A stretch of DNA of 64,000 bases from DASZQY01 sp963843565 (GTDB taxonomy: Bacteria > Pseudomonadota > Alphaproteobacteria > Rhizobiales > Kaistiaceae). Shown piece by piece: positions 16,550-27,270 of this stretch (position 1 is its first letter; each line of letters starts with the position of its first letter). The stretch spans positions 620,001 through 684,000 of the forward strand of contig CAWJKY010000003.1 of assembly GCA_963843565.1 (NCBI GenBank). The letters run 5' to 3'. The position numbers and the translations under genes are program-made. A model generated the notes under the pieces. The model was not told the origin of the DNA, did not search any database, and saw nothing but the letters and a program-made list of their open reading frames with translations.

Positions 16550-17332
16550 ATGCCCAAACCGTTGGTCACCTACGCTGTCGAGGGCGATATCGCGCTGATC
16601 GGGCTTAACCGGCCGGACAAGCGCAACGCCATTTCCGATGCCATGGTCGACGCGCTGGCCGAGTTGGTCGGGCGCGCCTCCAAGGAGGCGAAGGCCGGTG
16701 TTATCTACGGGGTCGGCGACCATTTCTGCGCCGGCCTCGATCTCGCCGAGCACGTCCAGAAAACGCCGATCGAGGGTATCGCCGGCTCCCGCCGCTGGCA
16801 TGCGGTTTTCGATACGATCCAGCGGGGTGCCATCCCCTTTGTCGCCGCGCTCCACGGCGCCGTCGTCGGCGGCGGTCTGGAACTAGCGGCCTCGACCCAC
16901 ATTCGCGTCGCCGACGCCACCGCCTTCTTCGCGCTCCCCGAAGGCCAGCGCGGGATCTTCGTGGGCGGCAGCGGCTCGGTGAAGGTCGCGCGGCTGATGT
17001 CGGTCGCCCGCATGATCGACCTCATGCTCACCGGCCGAGTCCTCAATTCCGAGGAGGGCGAGCGCGTCAATCTCGTCCAATACGTTGTCGAAGCCGGCAC
17101 CGCGCTTTCCAAGGCCAAGGAGCTGGCGCGGGTCGCCGCGGCAAATGCGTCCCTGTCCAACTACGCCATCATCAATGCGCTGCCCCGCATCCAGGACATG
17201 TCGCAGGACGACGGCCTGTTCGTGGAATCGCTCGTCGCCTCGTTCACCCAGACCAGTCCGGAAGCGCACGAACGCCTGAGGGCGTTTCTCGACAAGCGCG
17301 CGGCGAAGGTCGCCGCGCCGGCGAAGAAATGA
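16550..17332 (+). CDS. Enoyl-CoA hydratase (crotonase family), hydroxycinnamoyl-CoA hydratase candidate
   Basis: A 260-residue crotonase-fold protein. The oxyanion-hole segments are HFCAGLDLAE near residue 60 and HGAVVGGGLELA near 102-113. Both glutamates of true hydratases are kept: Glu111 in GGGLELA and Glu131 in LPEGQRG. Hydroxycinnamoyl-CoA hydratase-lyases, which release the aldehyde, have a serine at the first of these positions. The sequence therefore favours simple hydration rather than chain cleavage to vanillin-type aldehydes. The ATG at 16550 follows GGGAGGA by 12 bases. It overlaps the MarR gene by four bases (ATGA). Confidence 0.83.
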   Translation: MPKPLVTYAVEGDIALIGLNRPDKRNAISDAMVDALAELVGRASKEAKAGVIYGVGDHFCAGLDLAEHVQKTPIEGIAGSRRWHAVFDTIQRGAIPFVAALHGAVVGGGLELAASTHIRVADATAFFALPEGQRGIFVGGSGSVKVARLMSVARMIDLMLTGRVLNSEEGERVNLVQYVVEAGTALSKAKELARVAAANASLSNYAIINALPRIQDMSQDDGLFVESLVASFTQTSPEAHERLRAFLDKRAAKVAAPAKK

Positions 17333-17838
17333 CCCGGCACGAGCGCATCGCCGTGGACGCACCGGAGCGCGCCCCCGCCGGCAGCGACGACGGCAAGCGC
17401 GAAGTCGGTTTCGGTCCGTTGAGCGAACTCGCCGGTTTCATGCTGCGCCTGGCGCAGCTACGTCTCTTCGAGTCGTTCTTCCGCGACCTCAGCGAGGAGC
17501 AGACCTCCCCCGGCCAGATCGGTATCCTCGTCGCGCTCGACGGCAATCCCGGCGTTCGTCAGGGCGTGCTCGCCGAAGCGCTGCACATCAAGCGCTCCAA
17601 CATGGCGAAGATCATCCGCCTCCTGGAACGCGCCGAGCTGATCCGGCGCGAGGTGCCCGACGATGACCGGCGCGCCATCGAGCTCTACCTCACCGAGAAG
17701 GGCAGTGCCTTCGTCGTGGACGCGACCCCGAAGGTCATCGCCAGCGATCACGCCGCGACCACCGTACTGAGCGCCCGCGAACGGGCCACGCTGCTTCGCC
17801 TGCTCGCCAAGCTGGCCAACCCGCCGAGGCCGTCGTGA
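17329..17838 (+). CDS. MarR-family transcriptional regulator
   Basis: A 169-residue winged-helix regulator. After a polar tail of about 30 residues come a dimerisation helix and the HTH (GVRQGVLAEALHIKRSNMAKIIRLLERAEL near 78-105). The wing carries the family signature DDRRAIELYLTEKG with its D-x-R-x-pattern. It is translationally coupled to the hydratase upstream and to the amidohydrolase downstream by four-base overlaps. MarR proteins of coumarate clusters (CouR) are released from DNA by the hydroxycinnamoyl-CoA thioester, and the same control is expected here. The divergent promoter region between ligase and hydratase is the likely target. Confidence 0.87.
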   Translation: MTRHERIAVDAPERAPAGSDDGKREVGFGPLSELAGFMLRLAQLRLFESFFRDLSEEQTSPGQIGILVALDGNPGVRQGVLAEALHIKRSNMAKIIRLLERAELIRREVPDDDRRAIELYLTEKGSAFVVDATPKVIASDHAATTVLSARERATLLRLLAKLANPPRPS

Positions 17839-18707
17839 CCATCAACCTCGACGACATCGTCGCGATCGATATCCACACCCACGCCGAGGAGCCCTGCGGC
17901 ACCCACGCGGACGACGGCTACGACGACTTTCAGGCCGCGATGTCCGCCTACTTCAAGTCGCCGCACAAGCATCCGCCGACCGTGCCGGAAACCGCCGCCT
18001 ACTACCGCGAACGCAAGATCGCTTGTGTCATCTTCCCGGTCGACGCCGAGCGCGAGACCGGCTTCCGCCGCTACAAGAACGAGGAAATGGCGGAACTCGC
18101 CAGCCAGTTCTCCGACGTCCTCATCCCGTTTGCCTCGATCGACCCGGCCAAGGGCAAGGCTGGCGCCCGCGAAGCGCGCCGTCTGGTCGCCGATTTCGGC
18201 ATTCGCGGCTTCAAGTTTCACCCGACCATGCAGGGGTTCTACCCGAACGACCGCAGCGCCTATGTGCTCTACGAGGCGATCGCCGAGGCTGGCGTCCCGG
18301 CGCTTTTCCATACCGGCCAGACCGGCGTCGGTTCGGGCATGCCGGGCGGCAACGGCATGCGCCTCAAGTATTCCAATCCGATGTACCTGGACGACGTCGC
18401 TGTCGACTTCCCGGACATGCCGATCATCCTCGCCCACCCGTCGTTCCCGTGGCAGGAGGAGGCGCTGGCCGTCGCCCAGCACAAGCCCAACGTCTACATC
18501 GACCTGTCCGGCTGGTCGCCCAAGTATTTCCCGCCGATCCTGGTCAAGTACGCCAACTCGATTCTCAAGCACAAAGTGCTTTTCGGTTCCGATTGGCCGG
18601 CGATCGCGCCCGATCGCTGGCTGGCGGATTTTGCTGAGCTGGACATCAAGCCTGAAGTCCGTCCGCTCATACTGAAAGACAACGCTAGAAAGCTACTTGG
18701 ACTCTGA
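17835..18707 (+). CDS. Amidohydrolase family 2 (COG2159) protein, possible aryl beta-ketoacyl-CoA hydrolase
   Basis: A 290-residue metal-dependent TIM-barrel hydrolase with a GTG start overlapping the MarR stop. Metal-ligand motifs are DIHTH (His14, His16), a histidine at 159 in ALFHTG, LAHPS near 200 and GSDWP with Asp253. Related enzymes are ACMSD-type decarboxylases and, relevant here, the CouO-type hydrolase that cleaves 4-hydroxyphenyl-beta-ketoacyl-CoA in Rhodococcus p-hydroxycinnamate degradation. The flanking CoA ligase, hydratase, dehydrogenase and MarR gene fit that pathway, so this would release the aromatic acid from the oxidised side chain. The function is inferred from context. 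Confidence 0.75.
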   Translation: MTINLDDIVAIDIHTHAEEPCGTHADDGYDDFQAAMSAYFKSPHKHPPTVPETAAYYRERKIACVIFPVDAERETGFRRYKNEEMAELASQFSDVLIPFASIDPAKGKAGAREARRLVADFGIRGFKFHPTMQGFYPNDRSAYVLYEAIAEAGVPALFHTGQTGVGSGMPGGNGMRLKYSNPMYLDDVAVDFPDMPIILAHPSFPWQEEALAVAQHKPNVYIDLSGWSPKYFPPILVKYANSILKHKVLFGSDWPAIAPDRWLADFAELDIKPEVRPLILKDNARKLLGL

Positions 18708-18722
18708 AAAGGGAGGAATGAG

Positions 18723-19982
18723 ATGAGCCGCAATTCGCAATCCCGGAGCAATCATGCCGGGCCACGCATCAGCCGCCGTACGTTCACCGCCGGGGCCGGC
18801 GCCTTCGCCATGGCCGCCGGCATGGCGCCCTTCAACATCGTCCGCGCCGCCGGCGCGGCGCTCAAAGTCGGCGTGATCCTGCCGCGTTCCGGCTACATGG
18901 CCGGCATCGGCCAGGACTGCCAGCGGGGCGTCGATATCGCCGGACCGATCCTCAAGGACCTCGGTTACGGCGATCTTGAGTTCATGAACGGCGATACCGA
19001 ATCCAGCGTCGACACCGCGCGCTCGCGGGCCGAGAAGATGATCAGCGAGGGCGCCCAGGTGCTCGTCGGTGCGTTCGATTCCGGCGAGAGCTCGGCCATC
19101 GCCCAGGTGGCGGAGCAGAAGGGCGTTCCGTTCGTCATCAACATCGCCGCTGCGCCGGACATCACCGATCAGGGCTACAAGTACGTCTTCCGCAACTTCC
19201 CGACCGCGCCGACCATCCTTGGCGATGCCTTCGCCAACCAGATGGAGATTTTCGGCATGACGGGCGCGTCACCGAAGACGGCGGTCTTCATGCACGTCAA
19301 CGACACGTTCGGCACCGCCATGGCCAAGGGCGTCGGCGTCGTCTCAAGCAAGTTCCCCCTGCCCTACAAGATCGTCGAGGAGATCGCCTACGACCCCGCG
19401 ACCAAGGACCTTTCGGTCGAGGTGACCAAGGCCAAGGCCGCCAAGGCCGACGTGCTGCTGCTCGTCAGCCGGCTCAATGACGCCATCCTGATGACCCGCG
19501 AGCTGGTCAAGCAGCGCTGGACGCCGGAAGCCATCCTCAGCATGGGCCCCGGCTGGTACGAGGACCAGTACCTGAAGACGCTCGGCAAGCTCTCCGACGG
19601 TCCGATCAGCTTCGTGCCGTGGTACGACCCCAACAAGAAGCTGAGCGGCATCCTGGCGACGGCGCTCGCCAAGGCCTATCCGGACGTGAACCTGAACACC
19701 AACCACATCTTCACGTTCGAGGCCCTGATGGTCGCTGCCGACGCCTACAAGCGCGCCGGCTCCGCCGACCCGAAGGCGCTGACCGAGGCGATCCGGACAA
19801 CCAACATCACGGACAATGCCAGCATCGGACCCGGCATCAGCTTCGATGCGAAGGGCCAGAACGCCGGCGTGAAGGATGGCGCCATCCAGAACCGCGGCGG
19901 CAAGCTGGTCACCATCGCGCCGAAGACGTCTGCCAACGCGGATGTCGAATGGCCGATGAAGCCTTACAACGAACGCACCTGA
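18723..19982 (+). CDS. Branched-chain-amino-acid-type (HAAT) ABC transporter substrate-binding protein
   Basis: A 419-residue periplasmic receptor of the Leu/Ile/Val-binding fold. The N-terminus has a twin-arginine motif (SRRTFTA near residue 18) followed by a hydrophobic stretch and cleavage around VRAAG, so export by Tat is likely. The domain starts with KVGVILPRSGYMAGIGQDCQRGVDI in positions about 42-66. A ribosome-binding site GGGAGGA lies seven bases before the ATG. HAAT importers next to cou genes take up hydroxycinnamates (for example CouP in Rhodopseudomonas). Here the receptor directly follows the catabolic genes and precedes two permeases and two ATPases. Confidence 0.9.
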   Translation: MSRNSQSRSNHAGPRISRRTFTAGAGAFAMAAGMAPFNIVRAAGAALKVGVILPRSGYMAGIGQDCQRGVDIAGPILKDLGYGDLEFMNGDTESSVDTARSRAEKMISEGAQVLVGAFDSGESSAIAQVAEQKGVPFVINIAAAPDITDQGYKYVFRNFPTAPTILGDAFANQMEIFGMTGASPKTAVFMHVNDTFGTAMAKGVGVVSSKFPLPYKIVEEIAYDPATKDLSVEVTKAKAAKADVLLLVSRLNDAILMTRELVKQRWTPEAILSMGPGWYEDQYLKTLGKLSDGPISFVPWYDPNKKLSGILATALAKAYPDVNLNTNHIFTFEALMVAADAYKRAGSADPKALTEAIRTTNITDNASIGPGISFDAKGQNAGVKDGAIQNRGGKLVTIAPKTSANADVEWPMKPYNERT

Positions 19983-20001
19983 GGCTCGGCTAGCAATCGT
20001 T

Positions 20002-20027
20002 GCTCCGGCTGCCCCGGCAGCCGGAGC
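20002..20027 (+). terminator. 12-bp hairpin between receptor and permease genes (partial terminator/attenuator)
   Basis: GCTCCGGCTGCC and its perfect complement are separated by two bases and followed by CTTTCGTTC. The very stable stem with a weak T-tract lies between the receptor gene and livH-like permease gene. It could end a share of transcripts so that receptor mRNA exceeds membrane-subunit mRNA. It also argues against a permease start upstream of it. Confidence 0.6.
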
Positions 20028-20056
20028 CTTTCGTTCAAAAACCGGCGGGACGCGGT

Positions 20057-20926
20057 TTGCCCATCGAGGTCTATCTCAACGTTGCCGTCAGTGGCGTGCT
20101 GACCGGCCTGGTCTACGGGCTGATGGCCCTCGGCCTGTCCGTCATCTTCGGCGTCGTGCGCGTCGTCAACTTCGCCCACGGCGAGATGATGACGGTGGCC
20201 ATGTTCATCGCCGTCGTGCTCTTCAGCTGGCTCGGCCTCGATCCGCTCCTGATGCTGGTGCCGATCGCGGCCGTCCTCTTCGCCCTCGGCTATGTGCTTC
20301 AGAAGGGCCTGATCAACTCCTTCGTCACCAAGGCGGAATCCACCCAGTTCCTCCTGATGATCGCAGTCGCCATCATCCTGGTGAACGTGCTGCTGATCAT
20401 CTTCGGGCCGGACGCGCGCGGCGTGCAGACGAGCTATTCGTACGACAGCTTCGCCATCGGCGCCTTGATCATCGATGCCACCAAGGCCTACGCGGCGCTT
20501 GCCTCGATCGTGGTCGCGGTGGCGCTCTACGTCTTCTTCCGCTTCACCCGCACCGGCACCGCGATCCGCGCCTGTGCCGATAATCACACCGGCGCGCTGG
20601 TCGTCGGGCTCGACGTGAAGCATCTCTACGCCCTGACGTTCGGCCTGGGCGCAGCCTGTGTCGGCGCTGCCGGCGCCATGATGGTGCTGCTGGTCGATGT
20701 CACGCCGACGCTGGGGCCGAGCTACACGCTCCTCGCCTTCATCATCGTCATCACCGGCGGCCTGGGCTCGATGCCGGGCGCGCTGCTTGGCGGCGTTCTG
20801 ATCGGCCTCACCGAGGCAATGGCCGGGCTTCTCTTCACGCCGTCCGCCAAGAGCATGTTCAGCTTCGCCATCCTGGTTCTTGTGCTGCTCTTCCGCCCGC
20901 AGGGCATCCTCGGCAGGAGCACGTGA
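20057..20926 (+). CDS. HAAT ABC transporter permease, LivH-like
   Basis: A 289-residue inner-membrane permease with about eight helices. A TTG start at 20057, preceded by GGCGGGA six bases upstream, gives the normal LivH N-terminus PIEVYLNVAVSGVLTGLVYG. Starting earlier would place the start in the hairpin. Family landmarks are LMALGLSVIFGVVRVVNFAHGEM near residues 24-46 and the cytoplasmic loop RFTRTGTAIRACADNH near 160-176, which contacts the ATPase. The stop overlaps the next start by four bases. It pairs with the LivM-like subunit. Confidence 0.88.
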   Translation: MPIEVYLNVAVSGVLTGLVYGLMALGLSVIFGVVRVVNFAHGEMMTVAMFIAVVLFSWLGLDPLLMLVPIAAVLFALGYVLQKGLINSFVTKAESTQFLLMIAVAIILVNVLLIIFGPDARGVQTSYSYDSFAIGALIIDATKAYAALASIVVAVALYVFFRFTRTGTAIRACADNHTGALVVGLDVKHLYALTFGLGAACVGAAGAMMVLLVDVTPTLGPSYTLLAFIIVITGGLGSMPGALLGGVLIGLTEAMAGLLFTPSAKSMFSFAILVLVLLFRPQGILGRST

Positions 20927-21930
20927 ACGTGGCGAAACTCGCGCACGGCCTTTCCCCGCAGGCCATCGCCCTGTTCGCGGCGTTCCTGGCGGTGATGCTG
21001 GTGTTGCCGCTGATCGCCGGCGACTACCTGCTTACCGTGTTCATCCTGATCCTCTATTTCGCCTACGTCGGGCAGGCGTGGAACGTGATGATGGGCTTCG
21101 TCGGCCAGCTCTCGCTCGGCCACGCGCTCTACGTCGGCCTCGCCGGCTACGTGTCCGCCGTTCTGTTCAAGGAGCTTGGCGTCGGGCCGTGGATCGGCCT
21201 GCTGGCCGCCATCCCCATTGCGATGGTCGCCGGCGCCGTCATCGGCTTTCTGGCGCTCAGGTTCGGCGTCACCGGCGTCTATTTCGCGATTCTCACCATC
21301 GCCTTCGCCGAGTTCGCGCGTATCGGCTTCGATCACCTGGACATCGTCAACGGCTCGGGCGGCCTGTTCCTGCCCGTGTCGGCGCAGACCGCCAACGACC
21401 TGTGGCTGCTCCGCGGCTCGCCGACCATGTTCTACTACGTGATCCTCGCCGCGACCCTGGTCGCGCTGGTCCTCTGCCGCCTCCTGATCAGGAGCCGCAT
21501 GGGCTATTTCTGGCAGGCGATCCGCGAGGATGAGGAAGCCGCGCGCGCCGCCGGCATCGACACCTTCCGCTACAAGATGGCGGCGGTCGTCATATCCGCC
21601 GGCATGACCGCGTTCGCGGGCGTCTTCTATACCTTCTATTACAACAACCTGTTCCCGGAACAGGTCTTCAACATCTCGCGTTCGATCGAGATCATCGTCG
21701 GTCCGATCATCGGCGGCGTCGGCTCCCTGCTCGGACCGGTGGTGGGGGCGTTTCTGCTTACCGGCCTCGCCGAGGGGCTGAACAGCGTCCTCGGCGCGCT
21801 CGGCGTCGACCTTCCCGGGGCCAAGCAGGTGCTCTACGGGGTCTGTCTGCTCTTCGTGATCATCGCCCTTCCCGGCGGCGTATGGCCGTGGCTGGCGCGC
21901 CACCTGCGCATCACGAGGGACCACGAGTGA
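20923..21930 (+). CDS. HAAT ABC transporter permease, LivM-like
   Basis: A 335-residue second permease starting at GTG within the livH-like stop. The typical LivM stretch YVGQAWNVMMGFVGQLSLGHALYVGLAGY lies near residues 44-72, and the ATPase-contacting loop SRMGYFWQAIREDEEAARAAGIDTFRYK near 188-216 is intact. About nine to ten hydrophobic helices are visible. The GTG of the following ATPase lies in its last codons. It forms a heteromeric channel with the LivH-like protein for import of the receptor-bound ligand. Confidence 0.9.
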   Translation: MNVAKLAHGLSPQAIALFAAFLAVMLVLPLIAGDYLLTVFILILYFAYVGQAWNVMMGFVGQLSLGHALYVGLAGYVSAVLFKELGVGPWIGLLAAIPIAMVAGAVIGFLALRFGVTGVYFAILTIAFAEFARIGFDHLDIVNGSGGLFLPVSAQTANDLWLLRGSPTMFYYVILAATLVALVLCRLLIRSRMGYFWQAIREDEEAARAAGIDTFRYKMAAVVISAGMTAFAGVFYTFYYNNLFPEQVFNISRSIEIIVGPIIGGVGSLLGPVVGAFLLTGLAEGLNSVLGALGVDLPGAKQVLYGVCLLFVIIALPGGVWPWLARHLRITRDHE

Positions 21931-22648
21931 GCGCGATCCTCTCCCTCGACGGCGTCACCAAGCGCTTCCGCGGGCTGGTCGCCGTCGACAGCGTCTCGTT
22001 TCACGTCGCGCGCGGCGAGATCTGCGGCATCATCGGGCCTAACGGCGCCGGCAAGACCACGCTGTTCAACATGATCGCCGGCACCTTCGCCCCGAACGCC
22101 GGGTCGATCACCTTCGCCGGCCAGCGCATCAACGGCCTGGCGGCGGATGTCATGTGCCGCCTCGGCATCGGGCGCACGTTTCAGCTGGTCCGTCCGTTCC
22201 TGAACCTCAGCGTCGAGGACAACGTCATCGTTGGCGCCCTGCTCCGCCGCCCACATGTGCGCGACGCCCGCCGTCACGCCCACGAGCTGCTTCGCCGGCT
22301 CGACCTCTACGACAAGCGCGAGCAGCACGCCGCGCACCTGACGCTTCCCGACCGCAAGCGGCTGGAAGTCGCCCGCGCCGTCGCCACCGACCCCCAGCTG
22401 CTGCTGCTCGACGAGGTCATGGCGGGGCTCCGTCCGACCGAGACCGACCGCATGGTGGCTCTGCTGAAGGAGCTCAACCGCGGCGGCCTGACCATCGTGC
22501 TCATCGAGCACGTCATGCGCGCGGTCATGGCGCTCACCCATCATATCGTCGTGCTGCACCACGGCGCCGCGATCGCCGAAGGCGAGCCGGAGGACGTGGT
22601 GCGCGACCCGGCGGTCATCGAATCGTACCTCGGCGAGGAACAGGTCTG

Positions 22649-22649
<1 letters not shown>
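21927..22649 (+). CDS. HAAT ABC transporter ATPase, LivG-like
   Basis: A 240-residue nucleotide-binding subunit. The Walker A motif is GPNGAGKTT near residue 35. The Q-loop is in GRTFQLVRPF, and the Walker B motif is LLLLDEVMAG near 155. The usual LSGGQ signature is degenerate here: the segment before Walker B reads LTLPDRKRLEVARA, where LivG proteins usually have LSYGQQR. A histidine switch is present in IEHVM. The GTG at 21927 overlaps the upstream permease stop. It works with the next ATPase. Confidence 0.88.
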
Positions 22650-23353
<704 letters not shown>

Positions 23354-23359
23354 GCGTTG

Positions 23360-23378
23360 CGTCCGTTCTGTGCGGACG
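23360..23378. terminator. Small hairpin between convergent genes
   Basis: CGTCCG, a seven-base loop and CGGACG form a short stem in the 39-base gap between the LivF-like gene and the convergent polyol dehydrogenase gene. There is no T-run, so it is at best a weak or Rho-assisted terminator. Confidence 0.3.
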
Positions 23379-23392
23379 ACCGTAAGCAGGTT

Positions 23393-24874
<1,482 letters not shown>

Positions 24875-25073
24875 GGATGCTGACGAGCCCCGTTTTCTTG
24901 CGCGCGGTACGCTGCGACGTCCGAGCCCGGAACGCTATCATGTCCCTCGCAACTCTGGCCAGCGCCCGCGCCTTTTCGATCCATGCTGACGCGACTTCTC
25001 CCCTTGTGCGCCCTCGTCTGTGTCGTAGTTTGTACGGTGCATTCTCCCCTTTGCAGATACATTTGAGTTCGCT

Positions 25074-26345
25074 GTGAGTTCCGTCGGACCGGATATCGTC
25101 AAGGTTATGGAAGCCCGCCGTGCCGAGATCGGCGCGCAGCTGTCGCGTGGCCAGATGCGCGAGGCCCTGGCGGCCGCCGATGCCGCGATTGCGGCGTTGC
25201 CGCAGGTGCCGGGCTTCCGCCTGTTCCGTGCCATCGCGCTGCTCGAGTTGCGCCGGCCGGACGAGGTGCTCGAAACCCTCAACGCGATGGACGCCCTCGG
25301 TGTGCAGCCCACGCCGCAGTCGCTGCAGCTTCGCGCCACCGCGCTATGGCGAACCGGGCACGAGGAGGAGGCGATCGAGGTGCTGGCACGCGCGATAGCG
25401 CTGGCGCCGAACGAGCACCGGGCGCGGGAAATCTTCGGACGCTACTGCCTGGCGCTTGGCCGCCATGATCCAGGCTGGGCGGAGAGCGAGCATCGCCTGG
25501 CGCGCTTGCCGCCACTGCCGTTTCGCGGTGTGCGGCGGTGGGCCGGCGAGCCGCTCGCCGGCAAGCACATCGCCGTCATCGGTGAACAGGGACTGGGTGA
25601 CACGCTTCAGTTCGCGCGCTTTCTGCCGACGCTATGCGAGCAAGGCGCGACGGTCACGGCCGTCGTCCAGCCGGCGCTCCTCGACGTGATGCGCAGCATG
25701 AAGGCGCCGATCGCGTGGACGAGCGAATTCGCTACGTCGTCGGCGCTGGACTTCCAGGTCGAACTTCTCAGCCTTCCGCTTCTGTTTGGGACGCGCCTCG
25801 AAGCGATTCCGCAAGAGATCCCCTACCTGTTCGCCGAGCCCGAAAGGTCAGCCCGGTGGAAAGCGCGGCTTGGGCCTGCCGGCCGCAAGATCGGCATCGC
25901 GTGGCAGGGAAGCACCGGTCCCATGCGCGACGACGAGCGTTCGTTGCCGCCCGGCCTGATCGCCGCGCTTGCCGCCGTGCCTGGCGTTCGCCTCATCAGC
26001 CTGCAAGCAGTCAACGGTCTCGATCTCTTCGCCCGCTTGCCCGCCGGCATCGCGATCGAGCGCCTCGGCCCGGACGTTGAATCGAACCCCCGGGGGACCA
26101 CGGAAATTGCCGCGATCATGGCGTCGCTCGACCTCGTCATCACGTCGGACACAATGGTCGCCCATCTCGCAGGCGCTCTCGGGCGCCCCGTGTGGGTCGG
26201 CCTCAAGTTCGATGCGGAGTGGCGCTGGATGCGGCGGCGCGCCGATTCCCCGTGGTATCCGCAACTGCGTCTGTTCCGCCAGAAATCGCCCGGCGACTGG
26301 CCGGGCGTCGCCGACGACCTGGTGGCAGCGCTCAAGCGTCCTTGA
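25074..26345 (+). CDS. TPR repeat protein with GT9 (heptosyltransferase-like) domain
   Basis: A 423-residue two-part protein. Residues about 10-135 form tetratricopeptide-like helices (AAADAAIAALPQVPGFRLFRAIALLEL, and EEAIEVLARAIALAPNE as separate repeats). The rest resembles ADP-heptose:LPS heptosyltransferase-type GT-B folds, with GEQGLGDTLQFARFLPTL near 170-187 and GIAWQGSTG near 278. The segment ITSDTMVAHLAGALGRPVWV near 350-370 matches the nucleotide-sugar site of GT9. Such TPR-GT9 fusions occur in alphaproteobacteria, often near surface polysaccharide genes. No such partners are visible here. GTG at 25074 is the longest start; an ATG follows at 25107. Its 3' end overlaps the convergent lactonase gene by 14 bases. 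Confidence 0.75.
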   Translation: MSSVGPDIVKVMEARRAEIGAQLSRGQMREALAAADAAIAALPQVPGFRLFRAIALLELRRPDEVLETLNAMDALGVQPTPQSLQLRATALWRTGHEEEAIEVLARAIALAPNEHRAREIFGRYCLALGRHDPGWAESEHRLARLPPLPFRGVRRWAGEPLAGKHIAVIGEQGLGDTLQFARFLPTLCEQGATVTAVVQPALLDVMRSMKAPIAWTSEFATSSALDFQVELLSLPLLFGTRLEAIPQEIPYLFAEPERSARWKARLGPAGRKIGIAWQGSTGPMRDDERSLPPGLIAALAAVPGVRLISLQAVNGLDLFARLPAGIAIERLGPDVESNPRGTTEIAAIMASLDLVITSDTMVAHLAGALGRPVWVGLKFDAEWRWMRRRADSPWYPQLRLFRQKSPGDWPGVADDLVAALKRP

Positions 26346-27240
26346 ACATCGATACCGGCGAGCCCGCCACCGGGCTCCGGCCGACGATCACGATCCCCGT
26401 CAGCGGGTATTGCTCCAGCAACTCGGGCTTCCGCCCAACCCTGAGACTCGTGACATAGAGCGTCTTCAGGTCCGGCCCGCCGAAGCACGGCATGGTCGGC
26501 GCGGCCACCGGCACGGGGTAGTGCGCCAGCAGCCGCCCCTCCCGGTCGAAGCGGTTCAGACGTTGCGCCGTGATGCCGGCGCTCCAGTAGCAACCCTCCA
26601 TGTCGGTCGCGCCTCCGTCGGGCCGTCCGGTCGCATCGTCGAGGGTGGCGATTCGCTTGCGGTTCCCGACGGCGCCGGTCGCCGGGTCCAGGTCCCAGCG
26701 GTCGATCCACGGCCCGCGCGAATCCGAGTGAAACATCGCGCGGCCGTCGGGCGCGAAGGCGAGACCATTGGCGGTCACCAGGCCGTCGACCTTCTTCTCG
26801 ACCTTGCCATCGGAGGTGACCCGGTAGAGGCAAGCGATCGGCGCCTTCACCGTCTCGTTCTTGCGGTCGTTCATCGTGCCGACCCAGAAGGCGCCGTCCG
26901 GCCCGACCTTGCCGTCGTTCAGCCGGGTGTCGTCGGCGCCATCCGCCTCGATAGAGGCGATCTCGGTCCACCCTTCCGTGTCCGGATCGAACAGACCGAC
27001 CGTGTGGCGGAGAGCGACAAGGATGCGTCCGCTCTCGGCGATGCCGATCGAACAGACCTGGCTCGGGAACGACCACTGACGATGGGTGCCGGCGCCGATA
27101 TCGGCGAAGTGCAGCGCGCATGCGTCGATGTCGACGTTCCACAGGCCGTTCCGACGCGCGTCCCAGGTCGGCCCCTCGCCAAGCTCACAGCGCGCATCGT
27201 TGAGCGGTGCGAAGGCGATCGGTTCGGCGGCGTCGGGCAT
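26332..27240 (-). CDS. SMP-30/gluconolactonase/LRE family protein
   Basis: A 302-residue six-bladed propeller lactonase. The metal-binding glutamate is in RCELGEGPTWD near residue 20. The Asn of the second ligand is in VTANGLAFAPDG near 155, and the Asp is in MFHSDSRG near 170. The segment TRLNDGKVGPDGAFWVGTM near 105-123 is highly typical. Members hydrolyse sugar lactones such as glucono- or arabinonolactone using Ca or Zn. It lies 30 bases downstream of the M20 peptidase gene at the end of the purine locus, but its family suggests carbohydrate metabolism. It may be a neighbour rather than a partner. Confidence 0.87.
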   Translation of the reverse strand: MPDAAEPIAFAPLNDARCELGEGPTWDARRNGLWNVDIDACALHFADIGAGTHRQWSFPSQVCSIGIAESGRILVALRHTVGLFDPDTEGWTEIASIEADGADDTRLNDGKVGPDGAFWVGTMNDRKNETVKAPIACLYRVTSDGKVEKKVDGLVTANGLAFAPDGRAMFHSDSRGPWIDRWDLDPATGAVGNRKRIATLDDATGRPDGGATDMEGCYWSAGITAQRLNRFDREGRLLAHYPVPVAAPTMPCFGGPDLKTLYVTSLRVGRKPELLEQYPLTGIVIVGRSPVAGSPVSMFKDA

Positions 27241-27270
27241 TCTCGGACTCCGGTTCGGATTGGCGCGAGC

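Noticed and set aside
15252..16598. 448-codon open frame on the plus strand opposite the feruloyl-CoA-synthetase-like gene
   Set aside because: No family motifs and a composition typical of an antisense frame. It would also run across the regulatory region and into the hydratase gene.
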